From Limnoglobus roseus (GTDB lineage: Bacteria > Planctomycetota > Planctomycetia > Gemmatales > Gemmataceae), in assembly GCF_008254045.1 (NCBI RefSeq), contig NZ_CP042425.1, positions 6,200,001-6,264,000 on the forward strand: 64,000 nucleotides of DNA, read 5' to 3'. Within the stretch, counting starts at the first letter, position 1; the number at the start of each line of letters is the position of its first letter. Below, one piece after another: positions 43,472 through 50,627 of the stretch. The translations under genes and the position numbers were made by a program. The notes below the pieces were generated by a model. That model did not search any database and was not told the origin of the DNA. It saw only the letters and a list, made by a program, of their open reading frames with translations.

Positions 43472-43943
43472 CACGACTGTGTATGACTGCCCGCTGCTGG
43501 AGTTGCCCCGGGTAGAGAACCGGGCCGGGAATTTGACGGTCCTCCAACCCGGCTGGAACTGTCCGTTCGATGTGCCGCGAGTGTACTACCTGTACGACGT
43601 ACCGGGCGGATCAACCCGCGGCGGGCACGCGCACAAGAACCTGCGGCAACTGATCGTCGCCGCCGGCGGCAGCTTCGAGGTATTGCTGGACGACGGCCGG
43701 AACCGTCGAAGCGTTTTCCTGAACCGCCCGTATTACGCGCTGGCGCTGTACCCCGGCATCTGGCGAGAACTGCACAACTTCTCGTCCGGGTCGGTCTGCC
43801 TGGTCTTGGCGTCGGAGCGGTACGAGGAGGTGGATTACATCCGGGACTACAAGGCCTTCGCGTCCTGGAAGGCTCTGCACCGTGCGGAGGGATCGTCCGA
43901 TGGCGCCACTGAAGTTGCGAACCGGTCGTCTGCGACCGGTTGA
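43461..43943 (+). CDS. FdtA/QdtA-type sugar 3,4-ketoisomerase
   Basis: 160 residues from the ATG at 43461 inside the end of the preceding cupin gene. Cupin fold with intact motif R-G-G-H-A-H-K-N-L-R-Q, preceded by V-Y-Y-L-Y-D-V-P-G-G and ending E-R-Y-E-E-V-D-Y-I-R-D-Y. These enzymes convert dTDP-4-keto-6-deoxyglucose to the 3-keto isomer (galacto or gluco product). Neighbouring acetyltransferase and aminotransferase genes give the next steps to a 3-acetamido-3,6-dideoxyhexose. Sequence alone does not tell Fuc3NAc from Qui3NAc. The last ~20 residues overlap the next gene. Confidence 0.85.
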   Translation: MAGDTTVYDCPLLELPRVENRAGNLTVLQPGWNCPFDVPRVYYLYDVPGGSTRGGHAHKNLRQLIVAAGGSFEVLLDDGRNRRSVFLNRPYYALALYPGIWRELHNFSSGSVCLVLASERYEEVDYIRDYKAFASWKALHRAEGSSDGATEVANRSSATG

Positions 43944-44427
43944 AGAAACTGACGCCCGGTTCGTACTCGACCTGCGATTGGACCCGAAACTGTCCCGCCA
44001 CTTGTCCCCGGTGATCGACGACGAGGAGGCCCAGCGGCAGTGGATCGCCCGATATCAAGTGCGTGAGCGGGCCGGCCGCGAGTTCTACTTCATCATCGAG
44101 TCGGCCGACGGCGGCCGGCAGTACGGCACCGTGCGGATGTACAACTTCTGCCGGGACACTTTCTGCTGGGGCAGTTGGATTGTCTTGCCGACCGCGCCGA
44201 TGTCGACCGCGATCGAGTCAACCCTCGGCGTGTACGACTTTGGGTTCGGCCCGTTAGGGTTCATGAAAAGCGACTTCGACGTGCGGAAGGAGAACGTGAA
44301 AGTGGTCCGGTTCCACCAACGATTCGGGGCGGTCGTCGTCGGTCAAGACGACGAGAACCTGTACTTCGAGATCACGAAGGACGTGTACGAACGAAGCCGG
44401 GCGGACTTTGCTCGGTTCATCGGCTGA
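43900..44427 (+). CDS. GNAT-family N-acetyltransferase
   Basis: 175 residues from the ATG at 43900 (the same frame runs back to 43882). RimJ/RimL-like layout: L-R-T-G-R-L-R-P-V-E-E-T-D-A-R-F-V-L, Y-F-I-I-E-S-A-D-G-G, Y-G-T-V-R-M-Y-N-F, and W-G-S-W-I-V-L-P. The segment D-F-D-V-R-K-E-N-V-K-V-V-R-F-H-Q-R-F-G holds the family's Asn/His-x-x-x-G pattern. By context it should acetylate the 3-amino sugar made by the aminotransferase downstream; substrate inferred. It overlaps the second cupin gene by 44 bases. Confidence 0.82.
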   Translation: MAPLKLRTGRLRPVEETDARFVLDLRLDPKLSRHLSPVIDDEEAQRQWIARYQVRERAGREFYFIIESADGGRQYGTVRMYNFCRDTFCWGSWIVLPTAPMSTAIESTLGVYDFGFGPLGFMKSDFDVRKENVKVVRFHQRFGAVVVGQDDENLYFEITKDVYERSRADFARFIG

Positions 44428-44443
44428 GCTCAACGGGGGCATT

Positions 44444-45574
44444 ATGCAGCGTGCGGTTCCGTTCTACGACCTCCGGCAGGTCCACCAACCGCTCGCCTCG
44501 GCCTTGGAGGTCGCGGTGACCGAGGCGGTGACCAGTGGTTGGTTCATCCGCGGTCAATTTGGCGAACGCTTCGAGGCTGAGTTCGCCCGATACTGTGGCG
44601 TCCGCCACGCCATCGGTGTCGGCAACGGGCTGGATGCCCTCGCCCTCATCCTTGATGCGTACGTTGCTCTCGGGGCGATGAAAAAGACGGACGAGGTGAT
44701 CGTCCCCGCGCACACATTCGTCGCCACCATCCTCGCGGTCGCCGGGGCCGGGTTAACGCCCGTGCTGGTCGAACCGGATGAAGCGACCTTCAACCTCGAC
44801 TCGGCCGCCGTCGAGCGGGCGATCACCCCTCGGACGCGGGCGGTGATGTGTGTTCATCTATACGGCCGCTGTGGACCAATGGCCGAACTCCGTCACCTGA
44901 CCCATCGGCACGGCTTGAAGTTGATCGAGGATGCCGCCCAGGCACACGGGGCCGTGTTCGATGGCCGGCGGACAGGCAGCTTGGGTGACGCCGCCGGGTT
45001 CAGTTTCTATCCAACCAAGAACCTGGGAGCGATCGGTGACGCCGGGGCCGTCACCACGGACGATACCGAGCTGGCCGACACCGTTCGCATACTCGGCAAC
45101 TACGGTTCGCGGCTCAAGTACGAGAACCTGTTGCCCGGCCGCAACAGCCGGTTGGATGAGATTCAAGCGGCCGTGCTCAGCGTCAAACTGCCGCGACTGG
45201 ACTCTGAGAACGCCCACCGCCGGGCAGTCGCGGCGTTCTATCGGGCCGCGATCCGCAACCCGGCCGTCCATCTGCCGGACGACCCGGACCCGCTTGCAAA
45301 CGTGTGGCACCTGTTCGTTGTACGGGTGGCAGACCGCGATCGGTTCCGCCGGCACTTGGCCGACCGCGGCGTTGAAACCGGTGTCCACTACCCGATCCCG
45401 CCGCACCGCCAAGGGGCGTTCCCCGCGTTGCACGGCCTATCGTTCCCGATCACCGAACAGTTGCACCGCGACGTGGTCAGCCTGCCGATGAGTCCTGCTT
45501 TGACGGACGAGGAGGTGGCCTACGTGGCCGAACAGGTGAATCGCTACCCCAACCAACCGCAAGGTGGCTTCTGA
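44444..45574 (+). CDS. DegT/DnrJ/EryC1-type sugar aminotransferase
   Basis: 376 residues, ATG with GGGGG upstream. PLP enzyme that transaminates a keto sugar nucleotide. V-P-F-Y-D-L-R-Q at the start, G-V-G-N-G-L-D-A-L, H-L-Y-G-R, L-I-E-D-A-A-Q-A-H-G, and the PLP Lys in S-F-Y-P-T-K-N-L-G-A-I-G-D-A-G. These match the FdtB/QdtB group acting on dTDP-3-keto-6-deoxyhexoses. Its stop overlaps the next start (TGATG). rmlA and rmlB, needed to make the precursor, are not in this window. Confidence 0.92.
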   Translation: MQRAVPFYDLRQVHQPLASALEVAVTEAVTSGWFIRGQFGERFEAEFARYCGVRHAIGVGNGLDALALILDAYVALGAMKKTDEVIVPAHTFVATILAVAGAGLTPVLVEPDEATFNLDSAAVERAITPRTRAVMCVHLYGRCGPMAELRHLTHRHGLKLIEDAAQAHGAVFDGRRTGSLGDAAGFSFYPTKNLGAIGDAGAVTTDDTELADTVRILGNYGSRLKYENLLPGRNSRLDEIQAAVLSVKLPRLDSENAHRRAVAAFYRAAIRNPAVHLPDDPDPLANVWHLFVVRVADRDRFRRHLADRGVETGVHYPIPPHRQGAFPALHGLSFPITEQLHRDVVSLPMSPALTDEEVAYVAEQVNRYPNQPQGGF

Positions 45575-46539
45575 TGGATCCCCGACTGAGCGTGCTGATC
45601 ATCACGTACAACCAGGAAAAGTACATCGAGCAGACGGTGCGGAGCGTCCTCGTCCAGCAGACCGATTTCCTCTTTGAAATCGTGATCGGTGAGGACTGCT
45701 CCACGGACGGCACGCGGGATGTGCTCCGAAAGCTAGACGCCGAATTCCCCGGCCGCCTGCGGTTGTTGTTCCGGGATAAGAACCTCGGCCTGGTCCCGAA
45801 CGTCATCGACACGTACAACTCTTGCCGCGGCGATTACCTGGCGACGCTCGGCGGGGACGATTATTGGACCGACCCGCAGAAGTTGGCCAAGCAGGTGGCA
45901 GTCCTCGACGCTGATCCGGGCTGTTCGATCTGCTTCCACCCTGTTCGGATCGTGGACGCGGAGGGTCGGCCGAGCGGCGGCGTTTACCCCAAGGACGTGT
46001 CCCACACCACCGGCAAGGCCGAGATCGCGAATACGTGCTACGTGCCGGCGGTCTCGACATTGCTGCGAAAGTCGGGGCTACCACAACTGCCGTCGTGGTT
46101 CGCTCGCCTGACGATCGACGACTGGCCGCTCTACTTCCTGTACGCTGAGTTCGGGCACTTCGTGTATTTAGACGACGTAATGGCCGACTACCGGTGCCAC
46201 GCCGGCGGGTGGTGGTCGAGCCAGCTCGGACCGAGTCGAGCGTACAACCTCATCCGCATGTTCACTGTGCTCGACGAAGAACTGACCGGACGATCGAGTT
46301 TCGATTTTGGTCAACTCGGTCGCGACCAATTGTGGTTAGCCATGCAGGAGGGCGAGGAGATCAAAGCATCCCTCTCTTGGAAGCTCTTGCGAGCCATTTT
46401 GTCCCCGTTCGACCGGTTAGGAGCGGCGAGTTTGGCCAAAGTGATTAAGTCCCGTCGGCGGCCGCAATCCAGGACGGGAGTTGCGGATGCCCGGCTTGCG
46501 GTGCTCCGCACGACGGGTCAAGGGCGGCCCCCCGGATGA
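45574..46539 (+). CDS. GT2 glycosyltransferase
   Basis: 321 residues. Opens L-S-V-L-I-I-T-Y-N-Q-E-K-Y-I-E-Q-T-V, then E-D-C-S-T-D-G-T and L-G-G-D-D-Y-W-T-D-P, which carries the metal-binding acidic residues. No membrane segment. Transfers a sugar onto the growing cytoplasmic glycan; sugar unknown. Translationally coupled on both sides (TGATG with the aminotransferase; 4-base overlap with the next gene). Confidence 0.9.
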   Translation: MDPRLSVLIITYNQEKYIEQTVRSVLVQQTDFLFEIVIGEDCSTDGTRDVLRKLDAEFPGRLRLLFRDKNLGLVPNVIDTYNSCRGDYLATLGGDDYWTDPQKLAKQVAVLDADPGCSICFHPVRIVDAEGRPSGGVYPKDVSHTTGKAEIANTCYVPAVSTLLRKSGLPQLPSWFARLTIDDWPLYFLYAEFGHFVYLDDVMADYRCHAGGWWSSQLGPSRAYNLIRMFTVLDEELTGRSSFDFGQLGRDQLWLAMQEGEEIKASLSWKLLRAILSPFDRLGAASLAKVIKSRRRPQSRTGVADARLAVLRTTGQGRPPG

Positions 46540-48719
46540 CACGGCCAGACCTGACTTTGATCGTGACCGCCCACGCCGAGGGGCGACTTGCTCACCGGAC
46601 GGTCCGCAGTGCCGTCGCGGCCGTTGACCTCGCCCGTCGGCAAGGGCGGATCGTTGAGTGCATCGCTGTTCTCGACCGGCCGACCCCCGAAACCCGGGAT
46701 TACTTCACCCGCGACGCACCGGCCGACTGGCGCTTGCTGGACGGAGATCACGGAGACCTCGGCCTTGCGCGGAACCAAGGCGTTGAGGCCGCCGGCGGCC
46801 GGTGGGTCGCGTTCCTTGACGCCGACGATCTGCTCGGCTCTTGGTGGTTGCTGTCGGTCCTCGAGCAACCCGACGCCGACCCCAGGACGGTGTACGTGCC
46901 GGAAGCCACTATCACGTTCGAAGCACATCACCTGATCCACTGGCTCACGCCGTCCGACGCCCCCGCATTCCGGCCCGAAGTTTTGGTCGCGACGAATTAC
47001 TGGATGGCGCTGGTCGCCGCCCGGCGGGAACTGCTCTGCGAAATCCCGTTCGCGGCTGCCCGCGGGGGAAGCGGGTTCGGGTTTGAAGACTGGCACTGGT
47101 TCACCCAAGTGCTCGCGGCGGGGGGGGCAATTCAGACCGTGCCAGGGACGACCATCTTCATCCGGAGAAAGTCCCGCGGGTCGTTGCTCCGCGAACACCA
47201 GATCGCGAACGCCCTGCTCCAACCGACCGATTTCCTGGCCCCGACCCGATACCGTGTTGCTGATACGCGGCCGGTTGTCGATCGGCCGCGTGCGGCCGCC
47301 AGCGGTCGATGGGATTCGCTCCGCTCGCGCGCCGGTCGATTCGGCCTCGCCGTTGCCCGTCGGTTTCCGATCCTGGAGGCCCCGCTGGCCCGTGCGTACC
47401 GGTCGGCCGTTCGATTGAACGCGCGATTCGGGCCGGGGGCGGAACTGCCGTCATGGTTGGTCGATCAGTGTCGGGAGTTGCATGCCGTCGAGCCGCAGTT
47501 GTTCCCAGACGACTTGTTCCGAATCCGGTTGCGCGAGAACTGCATTCCGAACCCACCGGTCGGCCGGGTGTACGGAAAACTGTGTGAGGCGGTCACCGGC
47601 CCCGTGCGGCTGGCGTTCATCGTCCCGTGGCTGCGGACCGGCGGGTCCGACCTGGAAACGCTCAACTACGTCCGCCTTGCGGCCGAGAGGGTTGCAGACG
47701 GTGGGGTCTTGGTGCTGGCGACCGAACCGGTGCCGTCGCCGTGGGCTTCGCGTTTGCCGGCCGGTGCCCGGTTCGTCGATTTGGCAGCACTCGCCTGCGA
47801 GTTGCGCGACGATGAACGCGAGTACGTCCTTGGCACGTTCCTGGTCCAACTCGGGGCAGACGCCGTTCACGTTGTAAACTCGACCCTCGGATTTGCCGTC
47901 GTGGAACGGTACGGGAAGGCCGTCGCCCAGCGGTCACGGGTGTTCGCGTCGGTGTTCTGCGAGGACGTGACTGCGGATGGCCGCCGAACCGGATTTGCAC
48001 TGGATCAGGTGCCGGCCGTTGCCGACCACTTGGCCGGCGTGTTCGCCGACAATCGTCGAATCCTCGAACTAATGATCCAGATGTTCGCTCTCAACCCGAA
48101 CAGGCTCCACACCCACTACCAGCCGGTAGACCTCCCGCCGGCTGGCCGCCAGGACCGGCCGCCGGGCGGGAAACTCCAGGTCCTCTGGGCCGGACGGCTC
48201 GACCGCCAGAAGCGGCCGGACCTCTTGATCGAGGTTGCAAGGCGGGTGACTCACCTCCCGGTCCACTTCCACGCCTACGGAGCGTCCGTGCTTCGGTCCG
48301 ACGCGGCCCGGGTTCGCCTCCGCGGGCTGCCGAACCTGACGTATCACGGCCCGTTCGACGGGTTCGAATCACTTCCCGTTGGTGACTTCGACTTGTTCCT
48401 GAACACCTCGCAATGGGAGGGGATGCCGAACGTCCTTTTGGAGGCACTGGCGGCGGGCTTGCCAGTGATGAGTTCGGATGCCGGCGGGATACCGGAACTG
48501 ATTCGCGACGGCGAAACCGGGTTGCTCGTCAGTCCGTTCGACGCCGTCGATGCCTATATCTCCAAGTTTGAGCGGGCGTGTTACGAGCCGGACCTGTTGC
48601 CGAAACTGTTGGCCGCCGGCCGAAGCTTGCTCGCCGCCCGGCACACGTGGGACCACTTCCGGCAGGCGGTGGGGGCCGTGCCTGGGTACCTGCCCGCCGC
48701 CTCAGCCGACGGCTCGTAA
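46536..48719 (+). CDS. Two-domain glycosyltransferase: GT2 fused to GT4
   Basis: 727 residues. Residues 1-230 are a GT-A domain: T-L-I-V-T-A-H-A-E-G-R-L, G-L-A-R-N-Q-G-V-E-A-A-G, V-A-F-L-D-A-D-D-L-L-G. A basic linker (~235-330) follows. Residues ~350-720 are GT-B: F-I-V-P-W-L-R-T-G-G-S-D at the start, L-W-A-G-R-L-D-R-Q-K-R-P-D-L near 550, and the GT4 donor-site signature N-T-S-Q-W-E-G-M-P-N-V-L-L-E-A-L. Such double enzymes often add two sugars in turn. Last gene of the rightward operon, convergent with two GT2 genes 11 bp away. Confidence 0.9.
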   Translation: MTRPDLTLIVTAHAEGRLAHRTVRSAVAAVDLARRQGRIVECIAVLDRPTPETRDYFTRDAPADWRLLDGDHGDLGLARNQGVEAAGGRWVAFLDADDLLGSWWLLSVLEQPDADPRTVYVPEATITFEAHHLIHWLTPSDAPAFRPEVLVATNYWMALVAARRELLCEIPFAAARGGSGFGFEDWHWFTQVLAAGGAIQTVPGTTIFIRRKSRGSLLREHQIANALLQPTDFLAPTRYRVADTRPVVDRPRAAASGRWDSLRSRAGRFGLAVARRFPILEAPLARAYRSAVRLNARFGPGAELPSWLVDQCRELHAVEPQLFPDDLFRIRLRENCIPNPPVGRVYGKLCEAVTGPVRLAFIVPWLRTGGSDLETLNYVRLAAERVADGGVLVLATEPVPSPWASRLPAGARFVDLAALACELRDDEREYVLGTFLVQLGADAVHVVNSTLGFAVVERYGKAVAQRSRVFASVFCEDVTADGRRTGFALDQVPAVADHLAGVFADNRRILELMIQMFALNPNRLHTHYQPVDLPPAGRQDRPPGGKLQVLWAGRLDRQKRPDLLIEVARRVTHLPVHFHAYGASVLRSDAARVRLRGLPNLTYHGPFDGFESLPVGDFDLFLNTSQWEGMPNVLLEALAAGLPVMSSDAGGIPELIRDGETGLLVSPFDAVDAYISKFERACYEPDLLPKLLAAGRSLLAARHTWDHFRQAVGAVPGYLPAASADGS

Positions 48720-48729
48720 AGCCGCGGGT

Positions 48730-49638
48730 TCACCGGACCGCGGAATCGTCGTCCGCCGCGTACCGCGTGGCCTGCCGGCCGACGGCCCACGCCCCGGCGT
48801 ACACGCCCAACTTCATCCACAGCCGCCAGTCGCACGGCAGGTGCAAGAAGTCGCGAACCGCCGGCTGGCGCCCCGCCTGGATCTCCCCCACGGCCATTTG
48901 CACGCGCATGTTGTTCTGGTCCTCCGGCCGCAGTTCGTCGGCCTCTCGCTCAAGGTGCCGTCTGGCGACGGTCGCCCGTGACAGGCCCCACCGGCGGTAG
49001 TGAGAACTGCTGTTGTTCCCGTGGACGTGGATGGTGCTGAGCACGGTCCGGGGGAATCGGGCGGCCGCCGCGAACACGCGGCGGTTGGCCAGCCAGAACT
49101 CCCAGTCTTCGGCGTACCTGATGTCTTCCGCAAACGGGCGGTCCAAGGCCGCGCGGCGGAAGACGAGGCTGCTCACCGCGAACGGGTTCCCGGCCGTCAG
49201 CAAGCGGTAATTGTTGGCCGGCCCGATCCGAGGGGGCGACACCCGCCGAACTCGTCGGCCCGACCGTCCAACGTATTCGACCGCGAAAGTGACGCAACTC
49301 GCGGCCACGGCGGTCACGAGGAACGGGCACGGATCAGTGGTTAACTTGTCGTCCGCGTCCAGAAACAAAATCCACTCGCCGCCAGCGACGGCGAGGGCGG
49401 TGTTCCGGGCGGCGGACGGCCCCTTGTTAGACTGGGTCAGAATCCGCCACGAAAGCCCTTCGACCAAGGCGGTCGATCGGCGGACGATGGCGAGCGAGTC
49501 GTCCGCCGACCCGTCGTCCACCACGATCACCTCGATCCCGCTGCGGGCCGATAGGGCGATTGCCCCCAACGACGCCAGGGTCCGGCCGACTGTCGCCGCG
49601 GAGTTGTACACAGGTATGACGATGCTCAGGCGGGTCAT
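48730..49638 (-). CDS. GT2 glycosyltransferase
   Basis: 302 residues. S-I-V-I-P-V-Y-N-S-A-A-T-V-G-R-T, V-V-D-D-G-S-A-D-D-S, and L-F-L-D-A-D-D-K-L for metal and nucleotide sugar; G-P-S-A-A-R-N-T-A-L is typical. C-terminal helices are amphipathic, with no clear membrane segment. Second gene of a leftward pair, six bases after the previous stop. Confidence 0.88.
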   Translation of the reverse strand: MTRLSIVIPVYNSAATVGRTLASLGAIALSARSGIEVIVVDDGSADDSLAIVRRSTALVEGLSWRILTQSNKGPSAARNTALAVAGGEWILFLDADDKLTTDPCPFLVTAVAASCVTFAVEYVGRSGRRVRRVSPPRIGPANNYRLLTAGNPFAVSSLVFRRAALDRPFAEDIRYAEDWEFWLANRRVFAAAARFPRTVLSTIHVHGNNSSSHYRRWGLSRATVARRHLEREADELRPEDQNNMRVQMAVGEIQAGRQPAVRDFLHLPCDWRLWMKLGVYAGAWAVGRQATRYAADDDSAVR

Positions 49639-49644
49639 TGCATA

Positions 49645-50595
49645 CTAAATAGGAGTTGGGCCGTTCCCGCGGGTTTTCGATCGAGCGGACGACTCCATCA
49701 GTTGAGAGCCGAGCGTCACTTTCCGGCTGGCGTCGGCCCACCGGCCACGCAACACGTCCATGAGCGTGCAGAAGCCCAGATTCAGCCGGATGATCGCGCC
49801 GCGGCGGGCGATGGCAGCGGCCGCCGCCCACCCGCGGACGGCGGCGGCTTGGGCCACCTCGTCGTACAGAGCCCGCTCCTCATGGAAGCGGAGGAGCGTC
49901 TGTGTCTGCGCGGCCGTCGCGTTCCCGTCGTGGCGGCGGTAATCGTAGAGCACGTCCGGCACGCCGACGAGCGTTTCGCCAGCCAGCAGCAGCCGCGCGA
50001 TCAAGTCGAGGTCGAGGACTTGTCGCCATCGTGGGTCGAACCGCATGCCGCCGAGGCGGCTTCGTCGGAAACACATCGTTGGGCACATGATGAAATCCGC
50101 CCGCATCACGGCCCGTAGGCCGGCGTCGCCGTGGAGTTGCACAGTTCGGCCTGCGGCCGGACGGAAGTATCGCTTGCAGTAGTCGGGGAAGGAGAACCGT
50201 GGTCGCCCGTCCGGGCCGATGATCCGGGCTTCGCAGAACAGGACTGCCGCGTCGGCGTAGCGGTCAGCCGCGGTGAGCATGCGGCCCACGTAATCCGGCA
50301 GCAGTTCATCGTCGGCGTGCGGCAACGCCACCAAGTCTGTATCGCCTGCCTCAAGGCAGCGATTCCAGTTCGCCGCCATTCCCGACGGGCCGGAAGGGGC
50401 GATGTACCGAATTCGGCGGTCGTTGTAGCCGGCGAGGAGTTCGGCCACACCGCCGTCGGGGTCACCGCCATCGTCGCAGACCACCAGTTGCCACCGCGAA
50501 TCACGCTGATGTAGGACCGATTCCACCGCCTGCCGAAGGTATGGCTTCCCGGCATAGTACGGGATCGCCAGGGTCAACGCGGCCGCGGTCGGCAT
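49645..50595 (-). CDS. GT2 glycosyltransferase
   Basis: 316 residues. L-A-I-P-Y-Y-A-G-K-P-Y-L-R-Q-A-V-E-S-V, V-V-C-D-D-G-G-D-P-D-G, G-M-A-A-N-W-N-R-C, and L-P-H-A-D-D-E-L-L-P-D-Y. The acceptor-side E-x-D motif is not obvious. First gene of the leftward GT2 pair that completes the glycan locus. 32 bp separate it from the OB-fold protein gene upstream, so a common transcript is possible. Confidence 0.88.
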   Translation of the reverse strand: MPTAAALTLAIPYYAGKPYLRQAVESVLHQRDSRWQLVVCDDGGDPDGGVAELLAGYNDRRIRYIAPSGPSGMAANWNRCLEAGDTDLVALPHADDELLPDYVGRMLTAADRYADAAVLFCEARIIGPDGRPRFSFPDYCKRYFRPAAGRTVQLHGDAGLRAVMRADFIMCPTMCFRRSRLGGMRFDPRWRQVLDLDLIARLLLAGETLVGVPDVLYDYRRHDGNATAAQTQTLLRFHEERALYDEVAQAAAVRGWAAAAAIARRGAIIRLNLGFCTLMDVLRGRWADASRKVTLGSQLMESSARSKTRGNGPTPI

Positions 50596-50627
50596 GTAGG
50601 CCTTTTGAAAGGGGATCGTCCCGGGCG

